This document shows positions 35,666-44,352 of a stretch of DNA of 64,000 bases, in pieces. The position numbers and the translations under genes are program-made. The stretch is taken from NCBI RefSeq assembly GCF_022538055.1, contig NZ_JAKZAM010000012.1, positions 62,001-126,000 of the forward strand, written 5' to 3'. Each line of letters starts with the position of its first letter. The first letter of the stretch is position 1. This DNA is from Cognataquiflexum nitidum. GTDB taxonomy: Bacteria > Bacteroidota > Bacteroidia > Cytophagales > Cyclobacteriaceae. Under the pieces are notes generated by a model. It worked only from the letters and a program-made list of their open reading frames with translations. It ran no database searches and was not told the DNA's origin.

Positions 35666-38600
35666 TCAAAATTTAATGTTAATACCTCCCATGATTGTTT
35701 TGGCCTGAGGATAAATACCACCGTCAACTCCTGCAAAAAGAGGATTGCCAGAACCTACGTCGGGATCGAAACCCATGTAGCGGGTCAATGTCACAAGGTT
35801 ATTTGCCGCAATATAAAATCTCAATGAGCTGAGGCCTATTTTACCTGTGATGTCAGCAGGAAGAGTATAACCCAACTGTACATTTCTCAGCCTTAAGTAA
35901 GACCCATCTTCTACATAAAAATCGGAAAAAACAGTATTCCTAGTAGCACCGGTGGTCAATCTAGGAACTTCATTTGAGGTTCCCGGTCCTGTCCATCTGT
36001 TGATATTATATGCCAACTGATTGGCAAAAGGCTGTTGCCTTTCGTAATTCCTGATGATTTCCTGGCCCAAGGCAGCGAATATATTTGCTGAAATATCAAA
36101 ACCTTTGAAATCCAAACCGAAATTAAAGCCCATGATGACATCAGGAATCGGCGAACCTACAAATGTCCTGTCGGAATCATCCCCGAAGTTGATCTGACCA
36201 TCACCGTTTTGATCAACAAATCTCAGGTCTCCGGGCTGTGCACCTTGCTGAACTACCGGACTAGAAGCGATTTCTTCTGCTGTCTGGAAGAGCCCATTAG
36301 TCTGATATCCGATAAAATATCCGATAGGAAAGCCTTTCTGAAATCTTGTGGCCACGTTGCCTCCTACGCTAAATCCTGCACCCGGAATGAAGTCAAATCC
36401 TTCAGGAACTTTGGTCACTTCATTGTGAAGAAATGTGACGTTATAATCCATCCTGAAATTGACTCCAGTCGGACGGCTTGACCCATATGCCATTTCCAAT
36501 TCCAATCCTCTGTTTAATACGTCACCGGCATTGATGATCGGTGGTGCACCTCCAGGACCATATGATCCTATAAGTGAGGAAACTTCAGGTTGGAAAAGCA
36601 GGTCTCTTGTATTTTTGATAAAATAATTGGTCGTAAAATCAAAATTTCTGAGGAATGTAAAATCTAAACCGATGTTGGTCTGATAGGTGGTTTCCCACTT
36701 CAAGTCAGGATTGCTTGTCGTGCCGATAGCTGCACCGTTTTGCAATGAATTATTGAATACATAAGTAGCTTCTCCATTGAGTAGACCCCTGTATCTAAAT
36801 AGTCCGATTTGGTCATTTCCCGAAATACCAAAGCTGGCCCTAAATTTCATAAAATCTATCACCTTTGAACTGAAGAAAGACTCCTCAGAAAGTACCCAAG
36901 CACCGGAAAATGAGGGGAAGTAGCCAAACCGGTTGTTTTCACCAAAATTGGTAGACCCATCTCTCCTAATGATAGCTGAGAAGATATACCGCTGCTCGTA
37001 GTCATACTCTCCTCTCAAAAAGACTGAAGTAAGCCTCTGCCTTCCTTGAAATGAACCTACATTGTTGAGGTATCCTCCCTGTGCTTGATTTGCCGAAATG
37101 TCGGCAAATTCCAAAGAGTTGTTTGGAATATTAAAACCAATACCATTAAGGCCCAGACTTCTGTTTCCAAGATAAGAAACACCTGCAGTGCTCCTAATCC
37201 TATGCACATTGTCAAAAGTCCGATTATAGTTTAGGAACGCCTCAAAGTTGTAATCCAAAAATGTATTTCTTGACTCAAACACATTAGCACCCCTTTCGAC
37301 TGCAATGTTCCCGATGTTTACTATTACAGGATCGAGGTTTGCATTTGCAGCGGAGTTGGCAAACTTCCCTGTACCGTACCAAACTAAGGGATTGAAAGCT
37401 TTGAAGTCGACCATGGCAAAATTATATCCTGCCCTACCAACTAAAGTAAAATGGTCATCTATTTCATATGATATTTCTTCCTTGCCAACGAGTTTGTTAA
37501 CCCAAGAGTCGTTATATGTATTCTGCAATTGTGCCAATGGATTGATGATGTCCGCGACATTGTCAAGGTAGGAAAACCTCCCGTTTGTAAAAACAGGCTC
37601 TGTAGGATAGGCATTCACTGTATTGTAAAGTACCGACCCGATTCCTCCCTGAGCAATTCCATTGCTGTATTCATGCGTATAAAGCAATACATTGGTAAGT
37701 TTTACCCTTGGAGCCAATTCAGTTATAAAGTTTAGTCTAGCATTATATCTTTGAAAATTGGCTTTTGGACCTCCCACTATACCTTGCTGGGAAAAATATG
37801 AACCTCCGATAGAGTAGGAAGATTTGGCAGAACCTCCGGTTACGGTCAGGTTATAATCTTGAATAGGTGCATTTTCAAAAATTTCGTTCTGCCAGTTGGT
37901 ACCTTCTCCCAAACTAGTGTTGTTGAAAGGTATTGCTTGACCACCTGCTGCAAAAGCTTCATTCTTAAGAATTGCATATTCTCTCGCATTCAGAAGGTCA
38001 AGTTTCCTTGCTGTCTGCTGAACTCCATAAAAAGCGGAAAAATCCAATGAGGCTTTGGTGTTGACAGATCCTTTTTTGGTTTCAATCAGAACCACTCCAT
38101 TGGCTGCCCTTACACCATAAATACCTGCTGTTCCATCTTTCAATACGTTTATGGATTCGATATCATCAGGATTGAGGGCATTAAGACCGGCTGCATCATA
38201 GATAACTCCATCCACCAAAATGAGAGGATTGTTGTTACCAAAAGTTCCAATTCCCCTTATCCTGATGTTGGAAGATCCACCCGGCGCGCCAGAGTTGGTA
38301 GAAATACTCACACCTGCCAATTGACCCTGCAGTGCCTGATCTACCCGAGGCATGTTCATTTTAGCAATTTCTTCTCCTTTTACAGAAGATACGGCCCCTG
38401 TGAGTTCCTTTTTGGTAGCTGTACCATAACCTACTACAATTACCTCATTTAGGGAACTGATTTCAAATGGCATAGTAACTTCGACCTGAAGACTGGAATT
38501 TACCTTTACCAATTGTGTTTTGAAGCCTATAAAGCTCAATTTGAGCTCATCGCCTTCTTTACCCTCTAAGGTAAAATTACCATCCATGTCTGATATGGTT

Positions 38601-38746
38601 CCGAGGAGAGTGCCTACTTTCAAAATATTGACTCCGGGGAGTGTTTCTCCTTTTTCATCAACGACTTTGCCTTTGATCATCCCTGTCTGTCCAATGGCAC
38701 AAAAATGGATAATCATGGCAAAACTCAACCATAAAATTTTTTTCAT
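35666..38746 (-). CDS. SusC/RagA family TonB-linked outer-membrane protein
   Basis: This protein of 1026 residues has a signal peptide ending CAIGQ, a carboxypeptidase-regulatory-like domain (MIKGKVVDEKGETLPGVNIL), and a plug domain (LNEVIVVGYGTATKKELTGAVSSV, the RagA-type signature, and ESINVLKDGTAGIYGVRAANG). The barrel ends with a C-terminal aromatic residue (MGGINIKF). It is the first gene of the GH16 operon. ATG 38746 (MKKILWL) is chosen; an ATG two codons earlier (38752) is possible. A TTTG/TGATTTG promoter and four direct repeats lie just upstream, facing a divergent regulator gene. It probably imports laminari-oligosaccharides. Confidence 0.95.
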   Translation of the reverse strand: MKKILWLSFAMIIHFCAIGQTGMIKGKVVDEKGETLPGVNILKVGTLLGTISDMDGNFTLEGKEGDELKLSFIGFKTQLVKVNSSLQVEVTMPFEISSLNEVIVVGYGTATKKELTGAVSSVKGEEIAKMNMPRVDQALQGQLAGVSISTNSGAPGGSSNIRIRGIGTFGNNNPLILVDGVIYDAAGLNALNPDDIESINVLKDGTAGIYGVRAANGVVLIETKKGSVNTKASLDFSAFYGVQQTARKLDLLNAREYAILKNEAFAAGGQAIPFNNTSLGEGTNWQNEIFENAPIQDYNLTVTGGSAKSSYSIGGSYFSQQGIVGGPKANFQRYNARLNFITELAPRVKLTNVLLYTHEYSNGIAQGGIGSVLYNTVNAYPTEPVFTNGRFSYLDNVADIINPLAQLQNTYNDSWVNKLVGKEEISYEIDDHFTLVGRAGYNFAMVDFKAFNPLVWYGTGKFANSAANANLDPVIVNIGNIAVERGANVFESRNTFLDYNFEAFLNYNRTFDNVHRIRSTAGVSYLGNRSLGLNGIGFNIPNNSLEFADISANQAQGGYLNNVGSFQGRQRLTSVFLRGEYDYEQRYIFSAIIRRDGSTNFGENNRFGYFPSFSGAWVLSEESFFSSKVIDFMKFRASFGISGNDQIGLFRYRGLLNGEATYVFNNSLQNGAAIGTTSNPDLKWETTYQTNIGLDFTFLRNFDFTTNYFIKNTRDLLFQPEVSSLIGSYGPGGAPPIINAGDVLNRGLELEMAYGSSRPTGVNFRMDYNVTFLHNEVTKVPEGFDFIPGAGFSVGGNVATRFQKGFPIGYFIGYQTNGLFQTAEEIASSPVVQQGAQPGDLRFVDQNGDGQINFGDDSDRTFVGSPIPDVIMGFNFGLDFKGFDISANIFAALGQEIIRNYERQQPFANQLAYNINRWTGPGTSNEVPRLTTGATRNTVFSDFYVEDGSYLRLRNVQLGYTLPADITGKIGLSSLRFYIAANNLVTLTRYMGFDPDVGSGNPLFAGVDGGIYPQAKTIMGGINIKF

Positions 38747-38778
38747 AAACATACTTTGGATTTAATTGTCAACTATTC

Positions 38779-38809
38779 CAAATCACGTCATAATTAAAAG
38801 AGCTACAAA
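38779..38809 (-). promoter_or_regulatory. Predicted promoter of the GH16 susCD operon
   Basis: On the minus strand TTTG (38809-38806) and GTGATTTG (38786-38779) are 19 bp apart, close to the Bacteroidetes -33 TTTG / -7 TAnnTTTG pattern, although the first two bases of the -7 box do not match. The leader would be about 25-30 nt. Confidence 0.5.
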
Positions 38810-38817
38810 AAAATACA

Positions 38818-38856
38818 CTACATCAATACTACATCAACACTACTTCACCTACTTCA
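38818..38856. promoter_or_regulatory. Four direct repeats CTACWTCA upstream of the -33 box
   Basis: CTACATCA (38818), CTACATCA (38829), CTACTTCA (38840) and CTACTTCA (38849) are spaced 11, 11 and 9 bp, about one helical turn each. They start 9 bp upstream of the predicted -33 TTTG of the susC gene, where an activator would bind. The neighbouring gene at 38998 encodes a LuxR-type-HTH regulator and is the natural candidate. Confidence 0.6.
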
Positions 38857-38997
38857 CAAAAACTCAACGGAATAAGAAAAAATGTAGAATTAAAGCCAAT
38901 GAATTAAGGTTTGTGGTCTAAAGACCAACTCACCAAAGTAAAAAAAAATATACATCAAAGAGAAAATTCATATCTTGGAATTGACAATACCCAAAAT

Positions 38998-41880
38998 ATG
39001 AAATACGCTTTTCTAATATCAATCCTGAGCATGATTGCTTTGGATATTCATGGACAGATTCCCGGACTGCCGATTTCAAAATTTTATTCCAGCAAGGAGT
39101 ATCAGGGAGGGATCCAGAACTTTGCCATTTCTCAAAGTGAATCAGGTTTAATTTATGTTGCCAATAATTTTGGTCTTTTGGAATATGATGGTACCACCTG
39201 GAGAAGATTCTCCCTTCCGAACAGTACGAAAATAAGAGATGTTTCCATAAATGAGAATGGGAATATCTATGTGGCCGGTCAGGGAGAATTTGGTTATTTC
39301 CAAACAGACGCACTGGGATTTCTGAAGTACCATTCTTTATTGAACTTACTGCCTGACGCCTACAAAAATCTAGAGGAAATTTGGAAAATATTTTTCCTTC
39401 ACGACAAAATTATTTTCTGCACATTTCAAGAGGTATTTACTTTCTCCGACAGCCATGAGTTGATTTCTATAATCGAAAACAAACCGGAATTTGAGAGTTT
39501 TCACCTTTCCAATAACAGGGTTTTTGCCAATAAAATCCAAAACGGACTCCATATTCTCGAAAACGGAAAGTTTTATGCTGAGGACTTCGGCGATACTTTC
39601 AAAGAAAAACTGGTCACGGGAATAATTTCTCAGGGAAACAGCCAAAAGCTTGTTTTTACCCGAGACCATGGAATATATTCCTCCAGCCCGGCAGGTGTTG
39701 TCAAATGGGAAAATGAAGTTCCTTCAACCTCAAAAATAAACGAGGCTATCAGGCTCAAAAACGGAAACCTTGCAATAGGTACACAAAGCAACGGCCTATT
39801 TGTCCTCAATGATTCAGGAAACATTATCCTACATATGGACAAGGAAAATGGACTCCAAAACAATTCAGTCATTTCCCTTTTTGAAGACATTTCGGGAAAC
39901 CTTTGGATAGGACATAATAATGGAATTACATTATTAGAACTTAGCCTTCCATTTAGGCTGATCGATCAGTATGCAGGACTACCTGGGACAGGATATAATG
40001 CCATAAACCATAAAGGATCCATTTATTACGGAACCAACAATGGCCTTTCTGTACAGAAATTTGAAAAGGAAAAACCACTTCCTATTGAAGCTATCTCTGG
40101 TTCCTCAGGACAAGTGTACCGTATAAGCGAAATCCAGGACAAATTACTGATGGCACATAATGACGGGGCATTTACAATCAAAGATTATAGAGCAATTCCT
40201 GCAGGTGGATTTGGTGGTGTCTGGAATTTCCAATCGTTGAAAGACCGTCCAGATCTCGTTATTGCGGGGAGTTACAATGGCTTGTTACTTTACGGGTTTG
40301 AAAGAGAGCAGCTGAAATTTTTGAGAAAGCTAAAAGGATTTGACGAATCCTCGCGGATCTTGGAGCAGGATATGGATGGTACCATATGGATGACTCATGG
40401 GTACAAAGGTGTATACCGACTTCGCCCTAATAAGGAATTGGATTCTCTCGATGTGAAGTATTATGGAACGGAATCCGGCTTACCGACAAGTCTCCTGATA
40501 TCAGTTTGGAAAATCAACAACCGACTGATTTTCTCCACAGAATATGGGATTTATAGCTACAATGCCCAAGAGGATAAATTTGAAAAAGACCAGTTTTTTG
40601 CCAAATACTTTGATTACGATTTCTTGGCTACAAGCATGGTAGAAGATCCTTTGGGAAATATATTTTTTATAGGTGACAAAGAAGTCGGAGTTTTAGAGAA
40701 GCAGATCAATGGATCTTATGTCAAAAACCACCAAATCTTCAACAAGATCATCCCATTTCTAAACGATGACCTACAAAACATATCATTAATCAGATCCAAC
40801 GAAGTGCTTTTCGCTGCCAATGACGGTTTCATTTGGTACAAATTGGAAAATAAAACACCCTCGACACCTTCATTTCCTGCTATCATCAGGGCAGTCTACC
40901 TTACCGGTCAATCGGATTCCCTGGTTTTTCACGGCAACTACCAGCCATTGGATACCGAATTTGCCGGAAAAGAGGAAAGTACCTACCCTGCCTTTGCCTA
41001 TGATGCGGCCAATGTCAGGTTTGAATTCAGTAATCCCATCCCAAACAATGAAAACTCCACCCAATTTCAGTTTTGGCTGGAGGGGTTTGAAGAAGAATTT
41101 GGAGAATGGACCTATAAAAGAGACAAAGCCTACACCAACCTGCGTGAGGGAAAATACACCTTCCATGTCAGAAGCAAAAACATCTATGGACAAATTAGTG
41201 ATGCCAACACCTATTCTTTTAAAGTCTCCCCTCCTTGGTATAGATCTGCATTGGCCTTCCTGATTTATTTCATGTTGTCAATGGCCACTGCTTACGCTAT
41301 TTTCAGACTTGTCGAAAAAAGATACCACAAAAAAACCATAAGAATTACGGATTCCCAGAGGAAAGCCCTCATCCAAAAAGAAACTGCCCTTAAAAATTCA
41401 CAAGAAGAAATAGAGAAGTTAAGGAATGAAAAACTTGAGTCTGAAATACAGGCCAAAGACAAAGAACTGGCTTCAGCAACAATGCATCTGATCAATAAAA
41501 ATGGATTTATTGACCAAACAAAAACCCACCTTAACTCCATCATCAAGAAAAGTAAAAATCAGGAAGTCAAAAGCGAGATTGAAAAAGTCATCCTCAGCAT
41601 TGATAAAAATATAGCCGGAGACAAGGATTGGGAGCAATTTGAAATCCACTTCGATCAGGTCCATGGAGATTTTATGACCCGTTTCAAAAAACAATACCCC
41701 GACCTCAGCCCGCAGGAAATCAAACTTAGCGCTTACCTGAGGATGAATCTATCTTCCAAAGAAATCGCCTACCTGATGAACATCTCTACCCGGGGCATTG
41801 AAATCGCAAGGTACCGACTCCGCAAAAAAATGCAGCTCGAAAGGACAGCTAACCTGCAGGAGTTTATATTAAAGTTTTGA
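38998..41880 (+). CDS. Membrane-spanning propeller/Y_Y_Y regulator with C-terminal LuxR-type HTH
   Basis: This 960-residue protein has a signal peptide (MKYAFLISILSMIALDIHGQ) and a long region of beta-propeller repeats (for example ISGNLWIGHNNGITLL, MDGTIWMTHGYKGVYRL, PLGNIFFIGDKEVGVL). A triple-tyrosine domain follows (about residues 690-770; FWLEGFEEEFGEWTYKRDKAYTNLREGKYTFHVRSKN), then one membrane helix (about 782-803), a coiled coil and a C-terminal HTH (LSPQEIKLSAYLRMNLSSKEIAYLMNIS). There is no histidine kinase or receiver domain, so periplasmic sensing is joined directly to DNA binding. ATG 38998 is chosen over upstream frame positions. It is divergent from the GH16 susCD operon and probably activates it in response to a glycan. 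Confidence 0.92.
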   Translation: MKYAFLISILSMIALDIHGQIPGLPISKFYSSKEYQGGIQNFAISQSESGLIYVANNFGLLEYDGTTWRRFSLPNSTKIRDVSINENGNIYVAGQGEFGYFQTDALGFLKYHSLLNLLPDAYKNLEEIWKIFFLHDKIIFCTFQEVFTFSDSHELISIIENKPEFESFHLSNNRVFANKIQNGLHILENGKFYAEDFGDTFKEKLVTGIISQGNSQKLVFTRDHGIYSSSPAGVVKWENEVPSTSKINEAIRLKNGNLAIGTQSNGLFVLNDSGNIILHMDKENGLQNNSVISLFEDISGNLWIGHNNGITLLELSLPFRLIDQYAGLPGTGYNAINHKGSIYYGTNNGLSVQKFEKEKPLPIEAISGSSGQVYRISEIQDKLLMAHNDGAFTIKDYRAIPAGGFGGVWNFQSLKDRPDLVIAGSYNGLLLYGFEREQLKFLRKLKGFDESSRILEQDMDGTIWMTHGYKGVYRLRPNKELDSLDVKYYGTESGLPTSLLISVWKINNRLIFSTEYGIYSYNAQEDKFEKDQFFAKYFDYDFLATSMVEDPLGNIFFIGDKEVGVLEKQINGSYVKNHQIFNKIIPFLNDDLQNISLIRSNEVLFAANDGFIWYKLENKTPSTPSFPAIIRAVYLTGQSDSLVFHGNYQPLDTEFAGKEESTYPAFAYDAANVRFEFSNPIPNNENSTQFQFWLEGFEEEFGEWTYKRDKAYTNLREGKYTFHVRSKNIYGQISDANTYSFKVSPPWYRSALAFLIYFMLSMATAYAIFRLVEKRYHKKTIRITDSQRKALIQKETALKNSQEEIEKLRNEKLESEIQAKDKELASATMHLINKNGFIDQTKTHLNSIIKKSKNQEVKSEIEKVILSIDKNIAGDKDWEQFEIHFDQVHGDFMTRFKKQYPDLSPQEIKLSAYLRMNLSSKEIAYLMNISTRGIEIARYRLRKKMQLERTANLQEFILKF

Positions 41881-41902
41881 TTTGAGATTTGAGATTTGAG
41901 AC
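41881..41902. repeat. Short tandem repeat TTTGAGA
   Basis: Three copies of the seven-base word TTTGAGA (41881, 41889 and 41896, about 7-8 bp apart) lie directly after the stop codon. Related GAGA/TGAG words recur at 43061-43100 in non-coding DNA. Confidence 0.5.
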
Positions 41903-41910
41903 AAAAAAAA

Positions 41911-41940
41911 CCTGCTCCGGTTTTCAGAGCAGGGTTTTAT
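41911..41940 (+). terminator. Intrinsic terminator of the propeller regulator gene
   Basis: CCTGCTC and GAGCAGG pair around a nine-base loop and are followed by GTTTTATT. A preceding A run makes it usable in both directions. It is 30 bp after the stop. Confidence 0.75.
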
Positions 41941-42039
41941 TAAAGGGAATATTTATTAAGAATTGATCATTCTGAATTCTAAGGCCTGTTCTCCACACTT
42001 TAAATTTTGCTGATTTTATCAATATTATGGATGAAAACT

Positions 42040-42115
42040 AGGAAGAGGTTGCTGTTGACTGTCGTCCGTAGTCTGTTGACAACAATAACCAATAACCCAA
42101 TAACCTATTCCCCAC
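42040..42115. repeat. Low-complexity intergenic repeats (AATAACC and GACTGTCGTC words)
   Basis: AATAACC is repeated three times (about 42081-42103), next to GTTGACTGTCGTCCGTAGTC, which resembles the reverse complement of words at 14098-14130. The stretch has no gene and lies between convergent transcription units. Confidence 0.4.
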
Positions 42116-42118
42116 CTT

Positions 42119-42973
42119 TCACCCAAAAGCATGGATATCCAGTTTTTTTGGGCTCCGGCTTTTGCCTGTGATGGATTCATACGCTTTGTAAAGCAGGACG
42201 AGTTGCAGGATTTCGAAAATGGTGAAAACAAACAATCCGGGAATAGCCAAAATGATGCTCAAGAAAGCGATTCCTGAAATGATGCTTAATATCCCTGTGA
42301 CCAAGGCAAAAGACCCGAATTCAGTTTGATACCTGATCAATCCCAAGCCAAAAACAATGTAAAGCGCCCCAAAAAGAATGGCTTTGGAGAACTGAATAGA
42401 TTGCCATACTGAGGCATTATTGAATCCATAAATGTCTGCTGCCACACCAAAGCATGTTGCAATGATCAACAAAATACTTGCAGCTTTAACAATCATATTT
42501 GGTTTGATCAGACTCAACCTGTAAAATCCAAAAGTGAAAACCCCAAAAGTAAGCATAATACCGATCTTGATGGCGATATACCAAGGTGCCGCTTCCGGAC
42601 TGATCTCCTCCCCCGCTTCCCAAAGTCCATAATCAAATACACCTTCCACAAAAGCCAATAGGAAATACACGATTCCTACAAAAAAGGCTGTTTTTAGAAA
42701 CGCTGCTTTCCCGATTATTTCAGGACTGATGGCAGTATTTTCTTCAGTGGTATGTTGGATTTCTTTGAAATCATATCCCAATACCTCAAGAATACTTTTG
42801 ATGGTATAAGTCCTCGGGGTCACTTCCCCGGCTTCGATACGCTGAATGGTGCGCACGTTGATATTGCATAGCTCCACAAGTTCTTCCTGTGTCAATCCTT
42901 TGGCCTTTCTCAGTTCGAGAATCTTTTGGCCCAATTCCGGTTGTTTCATGATAATAGGGTTTTGTTTTACCAT
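42119..42973 (-). CDS. Xre-type HTH protein with C-terminal membrane domain
   Basis: This protein of about 284 residues has an N-terminal Xre helix-turn-helix (LGQKILELRKAKGLTQEELVELCNINVRTIQRIEAGE, about residues 12-48). A short linker follows, then about six hydrophobic segments filling the rest (for example AAFLKTAFFVGIVYFLLAFV, IGIMLTFGVFTFGFYRLS, AILFGALYIVFGLGLIRY). It is a DNA-binding domain fused to a polytopic membrane domain, so it probably acts at the inner membrane. ATG 42973 is chosen, but ATG 42949 (MKQPELGQK) is equally plausible; the frame reaches back to 43039. Target and signal are unknown. It lies beside two toxin-antitoxin modules. Confidence 0.85.
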   Translation of the reverse strand: MVKQNPIIMKQPELGQKILELRKAKGLTQEELVELCNINVRTIQRIEAGEVTPRTYTIKSILEVLGYDFKEIQHTTEENTAISPEIIGKAAFLKTAFFVGIVYFLLAFVEGVFDYGLWEAGEEISPEAAPWYIAIKIGIMLTFGVFTFGFYRLSLIKPNMIVKAASILLIIATCFGVAADIYGFNNASVWQSIQFSKAILFGALYIVFGLGLIRYQTEFGSFALVTGILSIISGIAFLSIILAIPGLFVFTIFEILQLVLLYKAYESITGKSRSPKKLDIHAFG

Positions 42974-43060
42974 GGCAAGTTGGATTGATTTTGACAAATA
43001 TAAGCCGAAAAATGGGCGGATTAAACCCGACATTAACACGGCATTTGAGAATTAGACTTA

Positions 43061-43100
43061 AGATGTGAGATATGAGACGTGAGATGTGAGACGTGAGATT
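43061..43100. repeat. Short tandem repeat of GAGATGTGA / GAGACGTGA words
   Basis: About four to five near-copies of a 7-10 bp word (GATGTGAGA, TATGAGAC, GTGAGATG, TGAGACG, TGAGATT) lie in tandem just past the end of the MazF-like gene. Similar words occur at 41881-41902. Confidence 0.55.
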
Positions 43101-43115
43101 CTCTAAAATTTCGAA

Positions 43116-43451
43116 TCAGATTAAATTCAACACTTTGACTAAAGTGACCTGAATTTCAGAAATTTCATCTTCATTTAAAATCCCGATTTTCTTAATCAGT
43201 CTTTGTTCTGATAAACTTTTGATTTTAAAACAATCGGCAAAAGACTCTTTTTCCAATCCGTTGCTTTGACTGGGTTTCAATTCTACCATCCACTCCTGTT
43301 TGGTTTTTAATGCATCGGTAAGTGGAACCACAATTTTAATAGGAAGTTTGCCTACTGAATCGTGATTCACAATGATCGCAGGACGGGTTTTTCTAATTTC
43401 TTGTCCAACCTGAGGCTCAAAATTAACAAGCCAAACTTCACCATATTTCAT
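43116..43451 (-). CDS. PemK/MazF family toxin (mRNA interferase)
   Basis: This 111-residue protein has the MazF/PemK signature GEVWLVNFEPQVGQEIRKTRPAIIVNHD, then KIVVPLTDALKTK and FADCFKIKSLSEQRLIKKIG. The fold cleaves mRNA, usually at short sequence motifs. Its ATG overlaps the antitoxin stop by 4 bp (ATGA), so the pair is translationally coupled. All family landmarks are intact, so it is presumably active. The gene is backed by a divergent Xre/RES module. Confidence 0.92.
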   Translation of the reverse strand: MKYGEVWLVNFEPQVGQEIRKTRPAIIVNHDSVGKLPIKIVVPLTDALKTKQEWMVELKPSQSNGLEKESFADCFKIKSLSEQRLIKKIGILNEDEISEIQVTLVKVLNLI

Positions 43452-43738
43452 AAATCGAGGATTTCTAGGTCAATACTGCCCAATTCAATTTCCTCCTTGG
43501 AATAGAAATCTTTAATTCGCTCCTCTCCTGCCTGTTCTTCCATTTTTGCATAAATTTTCTCTTTGTTCCTTTTGACCTCTGCCAATTTTACCTGAAATAT
43601 GGAAGTATTAGCAGGTCGGATCACAATTCCATCTCCATTGTCTTCGATGACCACATCAGTAAGGTTATATTTTTCTATCAGTGTTTTAGGCAAAATCACC
43701 CCACTGCTGTTTCCGATCTTTCTGACTTTTGTTTCCAT
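43448..43738 (-). CDS. AbrB/MazE family antitoxin
   Basis: This 96-residue protein has an N-terminal swapped-hairpin AbrB/MazE DNA-binding domain (VRKIGNSSGVILPKTLIEKYNL, about residues 4-25; DNGDGIVIRP) and a charged helical C-terminus (KRNKEKIYAKMEEQAGEERIKDFYSKEEIELG) that would cover the MazF active site. It represses its own promoter in characterised systems; palindromes at 43765-43821 just upstream are candidate operators. It is the first gene of the MazEF-like operon. Confidence 0.9.
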   Translation of the reverse strand: METKVRKIGNSSGVILPKTLIEKYNLTDVVIEDNGDGIVIRPANTSIFQVKLAEVKRNKEKIYAKMEEQAGEERIKDFYSKEEIELGSIDLEILDL

Positions 43739-43764
43739 GTACGATTATACGAAAATGTAATAAC

Positions 43765-43870
43765 TTGTTATAACAATAATTGAAAAATTCTAAATTCATA
43801 GAATTGAAAATCTTTTCAATTGTCATTTATTATCAAATGAGAATGATATACTTAATTTGGTATTTTTACC
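43765..43870. promoter_or_regulatory. Cluster of palindromes between two divergent toxin-antitoxin operons
   Basis: Four perfect inverted repeats are packed here: TTGTTA/TAACAA (43765-43776), AATTCTA..TAGAATT (43786-43805), AATTGAAAA-TC-TTTTCAATT (43802-43821) and GGTA..TACC (43859-43870). The first three are on the MazE side, the last directly before the predicted Xre promoter. They are natural operator candidates for the two autoregulating antitoxins. Confidence 0.55.
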
Positions 43871-43901
43871 TTTTCAAAACGGTATATTTTCCCTATATTT
43901 G
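43871..43901 (+). promoter_or_regulatory. Predicted promoter of the Xre/RES operon
   Basis: A perfect -7 box TATATTTG (43894-43901) is preceded at 19 bp by TTTT (43871-43874), near the -33 consensus TTTG. The start codon is 21 bp downstream, giving a leader of roughly 14 nt. Confidence 0.5.
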
Positions 43902-43921
43902 AATTCTAAATTTCTTCCTTT

Positions 43922-44350
43922 ATGGGTGTTACTTCAATTCCGAAATTCAGCAAATCGCATGTTCCTGCCATTGGCAACGACATCGACATCTTGTTTTTTA
44001 TCAAAAATGAGGAAGTAGATCTGCAATACCTTAACTACCTAAAGGAGATTACTTCATTCAGCGATGAGGTGATAGCCCATTGGCTGGATGTCAGTGTCAA
44101 GACGCTGAGGAACTATCGCAAATCTGAATCTGACCTAAAAGAGAGCTTAAAAGAACATTTGGTTTTGCTTTTGTCCCTCTACCAACACGGAACAGATGTA
44201 TTTGGAAATGCAGAAAACTTCGACAAATGGCTCGATACCAAGAATTACTTTTTTGACAACCAAGCTCCAAAGGATTATCTAAGCACTTCGTCCGGAATCA
44301 GGTTTACTGATGACAGGTTGACGGCCATGGAATATGGCGATAACGTGTAG
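43922..44350 (+). CDS. Xre/MbcA/ParS-type antitoxin (DUF2384)
   Basis: This 142-residue protein has an Xre-like HTH in the middle (FSDEVIAHWLDVSVKTLRNYRKSE, about residues 44-66), followed by the DUF2384 toxin-binding domain (HLVLLLSLYQHGTDVFGNAENFDKWLDTKNYFFDNQAPKDYL). The C-terminal tail IRFTDDRLTAMEYGDNV would enter the toxin active site in this family. It is the antitoxin of a type II Xre-RES module: the toxin gene begins 2 bp after its stop. Confidence 0.92.
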   Translation: MGVTSIPKFSKSHVPAIGNDIDILFFIKNEEVDLQYLNYLKEITSFSDEVIAHWLDVSVKTLRNYRKSESDLKESLKEHLVLLLSLYQHGTDVFGNAENFDKWLDTKNYFFDNQAPKDYLSTSSGIRFTDDRLTAMEYGDNV

Positions 44351-44352
44351 AT

